DNA from: Caprimulgus europaeus
Lineage: Eukaryota > Chordata > Aves > Caprimulgiformes > Caprimulgidae
Length of the DNA: 64,000 nucleotides
Assembly: GCA_907165065.1 (NCBI GenBank)
Contig: OU015524.1
Coordinates: 42,227,295-42,291,294, forward strand
Direction of reading: 5' to 3'
The notes below the pieces were generated by a model. The model saw nothing but the letters and a program-made list of their open reading frames with translations. It searched no databases and was not told where the DNA came from. Both the position numbers and the translations under genes were made by a program. Shown here in pieces: positions 62,871-64,000 of the stretch. Numbering within the stretch: the first letter of the stretch is position 1; each line of letters starts with the position of its first letter.

Positions 62871-63595
62871 AGCTGAGGTTGGAATGAGCCTTTAGAGATC
62901 ATCTAGTTCAGTGTCCCTTCTCAAAGCAGGTTGAACTACAGCAGGTTGCTCAGGATCACACCCAGTCAGGTTTTGAATATCTCCTAAGGTGGAGAGTCCA
63001 CAACCTCTCTGGGCAACCTGTTCTTGAGCTCCATCAACCCTACAGTTTGTTTTGGTTTTTTTGTTTGGTTGGTTGTTGGTTTTTTTGTTTTTTTTTAAAG
63101 TAGAATTTCCTGTATTTCAATTTGTGCCCATTTTCTCTTGTGCTGTCAGTAGGCACCACTGAGGAAAGTCTGGTTCAGCCTTCTTTACTCCTCCTGCCTA
63201 ACAGGTGTTTATACATAATGATACAATCGCCCGATGAGCCTTCTCTTCAAGTTAAACAACACCATCCCTCTCAGTCTCTCTTCATACAACAGATGCTCCA
63301 AGAATTTAGTCAACTTTGGTGGCCCCTCTCTGGACTCACTCTAGTGTACCCACATCTCTCTACTTGGGAGCTCAGCTGTTGGCTTTCTTTGCCACAAGGG
63401 CCCATTGCTGCTTATGCTCACCTTGTTGTCCACCAAGATCTCCAAGTCCTTTTCTATAAAGTTAATTTCCAGCTACTTTCCGGTTCAGTCCCTAGCCTGT
63501 CCTTACTGCATAGGGTTACTGCTCCTGAGGTGCAGGACTTTGCAATTCCTATTACTGAACTTCATGAGAGTCCCATCATCTAATTTCTCTCATTA
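62871..63595 (-). mobile_element. CR1 LINE fragment (3' portion), same strand as RYR2
   Basis: Read on the minus strand this is a 3' CR1 fragment. It shows the typical wording around TCATCTAGT and CTCAAAGCAGG, the GTTGCCCAGAG-type stretch (63005-63025) and, at the far end, the TTGCA..GAACTTCATGAG part. It is about 725 bp, 5' truncated and diverged. A T/G-rich run at about 63045-63098 replaces the usual short coding-like stretch. Its 3' end sits about 48 nt from the exon acceptor at 62822. Beyond it, 63596-64000 is intron with a T run at 63714-63732. Confidence 0.85.
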
Positions 63596-64000
63596 TTTCA
63601 ACTTTATTCATTCATACATATACTGTAAAGGAATTTAAAATCTTAACCTATACCTATTACTCAAACTAAAATAAGATTAAGGTAAAAAGGACATTCAACT
63701 CTTTTTTTCTGTTGTTTTTTTTTTTTTTTTTTATTTTCCAACATAAGTTCTAAAGTTAAGGGTTTTGTGAGGAGTTCTTTAGCAGTCTTGAATTTCATAG
63801 GATGTTTCTTCACAACAGTACAACATTCTTCTCAATTTATTGCATCTGGTTTTGTTTGATTTTTTTTTTTTGCATTGAGTATAGATCCATTTCCATTCAA
63901 AGTTATTTTGTTATTTTTTGTCCTAAGAGAATAATTGGCACTAAACTAAAAAAGGATCATCAGTACCTTCATATTTTACTAAATCATTCTACAAAATGGT

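Larger units (their letters stand above)
1..64000 (-). other. RYR2: RYR2 gene, central part (32 coding exons; both gene ends outside the window)
   Basis: RYR2 forms the homotetrameric Ca2+ release channel of the cardiac sarcoplasmic reticulum and opens in response to Ca2+ entering through L-type channels. The 32 exons join with consistent phase, GT-AG boundaries and no stop into about 1433 residues. These correspond to human residues of about 2007-3441: helical domain 1, RY3-RY4 and helical domain 2. The assignment to RYR2 rather than RYR1 or RYR3 rests on paralogue-specific stretches, such as RRISQTSQ at the phosphorylation loop and [16 protein letters not shown] in the second solenoid. Human numbers come from memory and are anchored by many known mutation residues that fall exactly in register. 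The upstream intron (62823 onward) and the downstream intron (1-212) are incomplete. Positions 1-212 hold nothing I recognise. Confidence 0.97.

Noticed and set aside
1-64000. RYR1 or RYR3 as the identity of the gene
   Set aside because: Paralogue-specific stretches match RYR2: [42 protein letters not shown] and GDMSEAELLILDEF. RYR1 and RYR3 differ at these places in my memory of the family.
1-64000. A novel multi-gene system or cluster
   Set aside because: The whole window is accounted for by one multi-exon gene and its introns. No second gene with splice or codon support was found on either strand.

Overview
The window is vertebrate nuclear DNA and almost certainly avian. It is AT-rich and intron-dominated, with several CR1 LINE fragments; one ends in the ATTCTATG-type octamer typical of CR1. 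It also holds one GC-rich solo-LTR-like repeat of a kind common in bird genomes. I cannot name the species.

The whole window lies inside one gene on the minus strand: the middle of RYR2, the cardiac ryanodine receptor (sarcoplasmic reticulum Ca2+ release channel). I resolved 32 coding exons by reading the minus strand and matching splice sites. They run from 62679-62822 (most 5' in the gene) to 213-305 (most 3'). All are bounded by AG and GT, all phases agree, and together they give 4301 nt. That is 1433 complete codons plus two bases of a split first codon, with no stop. Against my memory of human RYR2 this covers about residues 2007-3441, with one single-residue deletion in the first exon. 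Human landmarks fall at their expected numbers: P2328, N2386, A2387, R2401, I2427-P2428, R2474, T2504, S2808 and S2814. The numbering is therefore trustworthy. RYR2 is preferred over RYR1 and RYR3 because paralogue-specific stretches match it, such as the RRIS-QTSQ phosphorylation loop.

Layout from 5' to 3' of the gene (high to low coordinates). Positions 62.8-46.9 kb encode the central helical (bridging) solenoid, including the central CPVT mutation cluster and the FKBP-associated Ile-Pro. Positions 43.2-30.0 kb encode the end of that solenoid and the RY3-RY4 repeat pair, with its phosphorylation loop. Positions 27.3-0.2 kb encode the second helical domain. The start codon, the N-terminal domains, the calmodulin site, the pore and the C-terminus all lie outside the window.

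Introns hold five CR1 pieces (about 21.8-22.5, 22.8-25.4, 38.6-39.0, 52.9-53.2 and 62.9-63.6 kb) and one probable solo LTR (about 44.05-45.0 kb). They also hold several microsatellites, a 39-bp near-perfect palindrome, two other hairpins, and a long polypyrimidine tract at the acceptor of a 50-nt exon. I found no second host gene, RNA gene, CRISPR array or novel system. The most noteworthy observation is at the protein level: the residue equivalent to the PKA site Ser2030 is tyrosine, while Ser2808 and Ser2814 are kept.
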